From an uncultured Bacteroidales bacterium (GTDB lineage: Bacteria; Bacteroidota; Bacteroidia; Bacteroidales; UBA932), in contig CAMJHJ010000118.1 of assembly GCA_946405485.1 (NCBI GenBank), forward strand, positions 1-7,493: 7,493 nt of DNA, written 5' to 3'. A program made the position numbers and the translations under genes. This document shows positions 5,044-7,493 of this stretch, one piece after another. The notes beneath the pieces were generated by a model that had not been told where the DNA came from, did not search any database, and worked only from the letters and a program-made list of their open reading frames with translations. Numbering within the stretch: the first letter of the stretch is position 1; every line of letters begins with the position of its first letter.

Positions 5044-6030
5044 TCAGTCAGGAATCAGGGAAGCGACTTTCGAAAGGATAGCCGCAGGGCTAATCCCACG
5101 CAGGCAGGCGAGGTCTGTGCGCAGGCAGCGCCCCTCGCCGTACACGCTGCACGGACGGCAGGGCAGGTCCAGCTGTACATAATTCCTCTCGGGATCGGCC
5201 CCCCAGGCTGAATAGCCCATGGCCGGATGCGTTGCGCCCCACACCGCAACCAGCGGCGCGCCGGCGAGTGAGGCCATGTGCATGGCCGCAGAATCCATGG
5301 CGACGACAGCATCCAGGCAGGACATCAGGGCAAGCTCTCCCGCCAGGTCGGTCAAGCCGAACACAGGCGTGAGATTGGGATGCAGGGCCGCCTGACGGCG
5401 GGCATATTCCAACTCCTCTCCGGGTCCGGAGAAGAGAAACACACGGTCGTAGGCTGCACAGAGACCGTCTACCAGGACATCCCGCAGATCCTCCGGGTAA
5501 GATTTGAGAGCGGACAACGAGAACGGGGCAAAGCCAACCCATCGTCCTTCCTTGACGCCGTATACTTCCGGGAGAGGCCATGAGGCCCTGACGGGAAGGG
5601 GCGGTACGCCTACGGGATAACCCAGACGTTCGAAGACATCGCAGAAACGCAGGACATTGTTGCGCAGGGAGAGGATGCGCTTGCCGCGGCGACGCAGCAG
5701 CGGACGCCGGGCAGCCTTGTCCTGCCGGTAGGCGGCCGTCCGGGCGCCGCACAGCCGCATGAGCAGCCTGACGGCCTTGCCACGCAGTTCGTTGCGCAAG
5801 TCCGCCACCAGGTCCGCGCCGCACCCGCGGGCATCCCTGACAATCTGACCCACCGAATCGACCGGGATGAAATCCAGGTCCGGGATGCCAACGAAGAAGG
5901 CAGGCATGCGCTTTTTGGTGGCTATCGTGATACCCAAGTCGGGGTACGCCGTCCGTAAGGCACGGACGGCATGGACCACCATCGCGACATCGCCGATGCC
6001 GGCCGAACGCAGGATGAGCATCCTGGCCAT
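5044..6030 (-). CDS. Glycosyltransferase family 9 (ADP-heptose:LPS heptosyltransferase-like)
   Basis: This 328-residue protein is of family GT9 (PF01075), whose known members (WaaC, WaaF and relatives) add heptose to the inner core of lipopolysaccharide at the cytoplasmic face of the inner membrane. The N-terminus MARMLILRSAGIGDVAMV has the family's GD motif; Asp14 corresponds to the catalytic Asp13 of WaaC. The C-terminal domain has MDSAAMHMASLAGAPLVAVWG with Asp246 and His251, the family's nucleotide-sugar binding signature. Near the C-terminus, Cys291, Cys294, Cys302 and Cys309 form C-x2-C-x7-C-x6-C, a pattern I recall from other non-enterobacterial GT9 proteins; it may bind a metal. The sugar transferred cannot be told from sequence. 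Its ATG overlaps the stop of the DUF4254 gene by one base (TAATG), which indicates translational coupling. It is last of the three-gene minus-strand cassette. Confidence 0.92.
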   Translation of the reverse strand: MARMLILRSAGIGDVAMVVHAVRALRTAYPDLGITIATKKRMPAFFVGIPDLDFIPVDSVGQIVRDARGCGADLVADLRNELRGKAVRLLMRLCGARTAAYRQDKAARRPLLRRRGKRILSLRNNVLRFCDVFERLGYPVGVPPLPVRASWPLPEVYGVKEGRWVGFAPFSLSALKSYPEDLRDVLVDGLCAAYDRVFLFSGPGEELEYARRQAALHPNLTPVFGLTDLAGELALMSCLDAVVAMDSAAMHMASLAGAPLVAVWGATHPAMGYSAWGADPERNYVQLDLPCRPCSVYGEGRCLRTDLACLRGISPAAILSKVASLIPD

Positions 6031-6641
6031 TACTTCTTGCCGTAAAGCACCGGGTTGGTATCGGCGTCGTTGTACATCTTCATCTGCTTGTAGACCTTCA
6101 TGTATCTGGCCCCGGAAGCGATGTCCTCAAGCAGTTCGCTGATGGCCCGGGAGAGGTCTTCCCGCTGCGTGAGCAGGACGGACAGTTTCTCGCTGCAGCG
6201 GCGCAGATGGTCAGCGGAAACGTCCGTTCGCTCCGTCTCCTTGCGCATGTGATAAATCTTCAGGGCCAGGATGGACAGGCGGTCGACCGCCCAGGCCGGA
6301 GTCTCGGTGTTGATCCGTACGTCCGGCCGGACCTGCACGTCCTTATAGCGGTCAAGGAACCAGGAATCGATGTACTCGACCATATCCGTCCGCTCCTGGT
6401 TGGAGCGGTCGATCCGCCGCTTGAGGGCCAGGGCTTCCACCGGATCGATGTCCGGATCCCGGATCAGGTCTTCCAGGTGCCACTGGACCGTGTCGATCCA
6501 GTTCTTGCGGTACAGCAGATGCTCCAGCGAGCCGGAAGGATATGGATTCGGGCAAGGGGCATCCACATCATCTCGAAGATGGTAATCGGTGATGACCCGG
6601 TCAAAAAGGGCGTTCACCGCAACGACATCGAATTCTTTCAT
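6030..6641 (-). CDS. DUF4254 family protein of unknown function
   Basis: This 203-residue protein matches the Bacteroidota family DUF4254 (PF14063) through stretches I recognise as conserved: YPSGSLEHLLYRKNWIDTVQW, EALALKRRIDRSNQERTDMVEYID, TPAWAVDRLSILALKIYHM and the C-terminal YMKVYKQMKMYNDADTNPVLY. It is charged and probably largely helical, with no signal peptide or membrane segment, so it should be cytoplasmic. No catalytic motif is apparent and its function is not known to me. It lies between a GT2-type and a GT9 glycosyltransferase, 20 nt after the first and overlapping the second by one base, so a role in LPS core or surface-glycan assembly is likely by context. A GAGGA lies only 2 nt before the ATG, too close to be a good Shine-Dalgarno. 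The next in-frame Met is far downstream, and the conserved start of the family supports this ATG. Confidence 0.92.
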   Translation of the reverse strand: MKEFDVVAVNALFDRVITDYHLRDDVDAPCPNPYPSGSLEHLLYRKNWIDTVQWHLEDLIRDPDIDPVEALALKRRIDRSNQERTDMVEYIDSWFLDRYKDVQVRPDVRINTETPAWAVDRLSILALKIYHMRKETERTDVSADHLRRCSEKLSVLLTQREDLSRAISELLEDIASGARYMKVYKQMKMYNDADTNPVLYGKK

Positions 6642-6661
6642 TGTCCTCGGAAACTAATTCA

Positions 6662-7493
6662 TTATACAATATCACGGAAACGATCCGGAATGCGGACGAC
6701 AATCTTCAGTTCAAACATCGCCGGCTTGTTCAGGGCATAGGGTGGCCGGCAAAGGGTCTGGCAGATACGGGCGAAACGTGTCCAGCGGTCGAAGTCCCGC
6801 GCCGGGAGATCGGTCGCATAACGGATTGTCCGGGCCCGCTTCTGCATGTGCGGTCCCCAGCCCTGCCCCACGCGGTCGGCATCCTGGAAACGGTCCTGCA
6901 GGCGCTTCATGTCGAAATAGCCGAAGTGCATAAGGTACAGGTCCTTGGCTATATGGAAATTATGTCCCTTGATCCGGTGGAAGCCGGAGCCCCAGACACA
7001 GGGTCTTGCCACGATGGAGGGCTTGGTATACCGCGTTCCGAGTTGGGCATAATGCCGCTGGTGCAAGAAGGGTTCGGCATCCGTGATGTCTCCCTCCTCG
7101 CCCAGTTTCTGGCCGAAATCCAACCCCAGGGCAGACAAGGAGGTACCGATTTTCTGCCGGGACAGATATTCCGGAAGGCTCATCCCCAACTTGGGATCCA
7201 CGACGACGAACTCATCCGCATCCACCCCAATCACGAGGTCATACCCGCACCCGAGCAGGGCTGCCGCGCGGTCCGAGAGGAACTTCAGCCGGCCTTTCTC
7301 GGCAGAGACGACCTGCGTCCCGATCTTCTCGTGAAGTTCGGCATGCGTCCCCTCGCAGAAATCCCCGATCTGCTGGTCCGTCCCGTCGAAATAGATATAA
7401 AGGTTCTCCCGGCCCAGTTGCGCACCGTAGTATTCAACCCACTTGCGCAGGTAGAAATCGTCGTTGCGGACCATGGTCAAGGCGGCTATCTTC
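6662..7493 (-). CDS. Glycosyltransferase family 2-like protein (Glyco_tranf_2_4 type; 5' end at window edge)
   Basis: The visible 276 residues begin KIAALTMVRNDDFYLRKWVEYY, which is the usual start of this GT2-like group (PF13704 type). The true start codon is therefore probably one codon beyond the window edge, and the internal TTG or ATG near 7470-7480 should not be taken as the start. The DAD motif in VIGVDADEFVVV (codons 7214-7222) is the expected metal and sugar-nucleotide site. Later marks are LGLDFGQ, the KPSIVARPCVWGSGFH stretch and the terminal KIVVRIPDRFRDIV. No signal peptide is seen, so it acts in the cytoplasm or at the inner membrane. Substrates are unknown. It is the first visible gene of the minus-strand cassette and lies 20 nt upstream of the DUF4254 gene; the promoter must lie outside the window. 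Confidence 0.85.
   Translation of the reverse strand, partial: KIAALTMVRNDDFYLRKWVEYYGAQLGRENLYIYFDGTDQQIGDFCEGTHAELHEKIGTQVVSAEKGRLKFLSDRAAALLGCGYDLVIGVDADEFVVVDPKLGMSLPEYLSRQKIGTSLSALGLDFGQKLGEEGDITDAEPFLHQRHYAQLGTRYTKPSIVARPCVWGSGFHRIKGHNFHIAKDLYLMHFGYFDMKRLQDRFQDADRVGQGWGPHMQKRARTIRYATDLPARDFDRWTRFARICQTLCRPPYALNKPAMFELKIVVRIPDRFRDIV

Noticed and set aside
6207..6740. 177-codon open frame on the + strand opposite the DUF4254 gene
   Set aside because: The minus-strand DUF4254 protein matches a conserved family over its full length; the plus-strand product resembles nothing.
1..7493. CRISPR array, insertion sequence, tRNA or rRNA
   Set aside because: I saw no regularly spaced repeats, no transposase or terminal inverted repeats, and no cloverleaf or rRNA signature on either strand; coding sequence fills nearly the whole window.

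Overview
The window reads as a chromosomal segment of a GC-rich member of the Bacteroidales. Supporting this are the Bacteroidota-type promoter element TAnnTTTG at two places, a fimbrillin/Mfa2-like lipoprotein with a lipobox, a DUF4254 protein (a family I know mainly from Bacteroidota) and the codon choice. I cannot name the genus; high-GC gut groups such as Alistipes-like or uncultured Bacteroidales lineages would fit.

Region 1 (1-3022, + strand) is the 3' part of the operon for the sodium-translocating NADH:quinone oxidoreductase: nqrC (5' end cut off by the window), nqrD, nqrE and nqrF. Electrons enter at NqrF (NADH, FAD, [2Fe-2S]), cross the membrane through the iron-sulfur site held by NqrD and NqrE, pass to the covalently bound FMN of NqrC, and then to NqrB and quinone (nqrA and nqrB should lie upstream). 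All landmark cofactor residues of these four subunits are present. The NqrC C-terminal tail is unusually rich in cysteine.

Region 2 (3023-3115) is a short AT-rich gap. It holds a 15-bp imperfect stem-loop and a good Bacteroidota promoter that faces the next gene.

Region 3 (3116-5020, + strand) has a cysteine-rich lipoprotein of fimbrillin/Mfa2-like type, then a glycosyltransferase of family GT14 (core-2/I-branching type). Both probable ATG starts lie only 5-6 nt after a TAnnTTTG box, which suggests leaderless or nearly leaderless transcripts.

Region 4 (5044-7493, - strand, convergent with region 3) is a glycan-assembly cassette read right to left: a GT2-type glycosyltransferase (missing at most a codon or so at its start), a DUF4254 protein, and a GT9 heptosyltransferase-like protein whose start overlaps the DUF4254 stop as TAATG. 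With the GT14 gene this makes a small surface-polysaccharide or LPS locus next to the Nqr operon.

No mobile element, CRISPR array, tRNA or rRNA is visible, and no gap exceeds 100 bases. I found no clear new multi-gene system. The most unusual items are the NqrC cysteine tail, the stem-loop and promoter overlap at 3037-3110, the start-proximal promoter boxes, and the coupled cassette around the uncharacterised DUF4254 protein.
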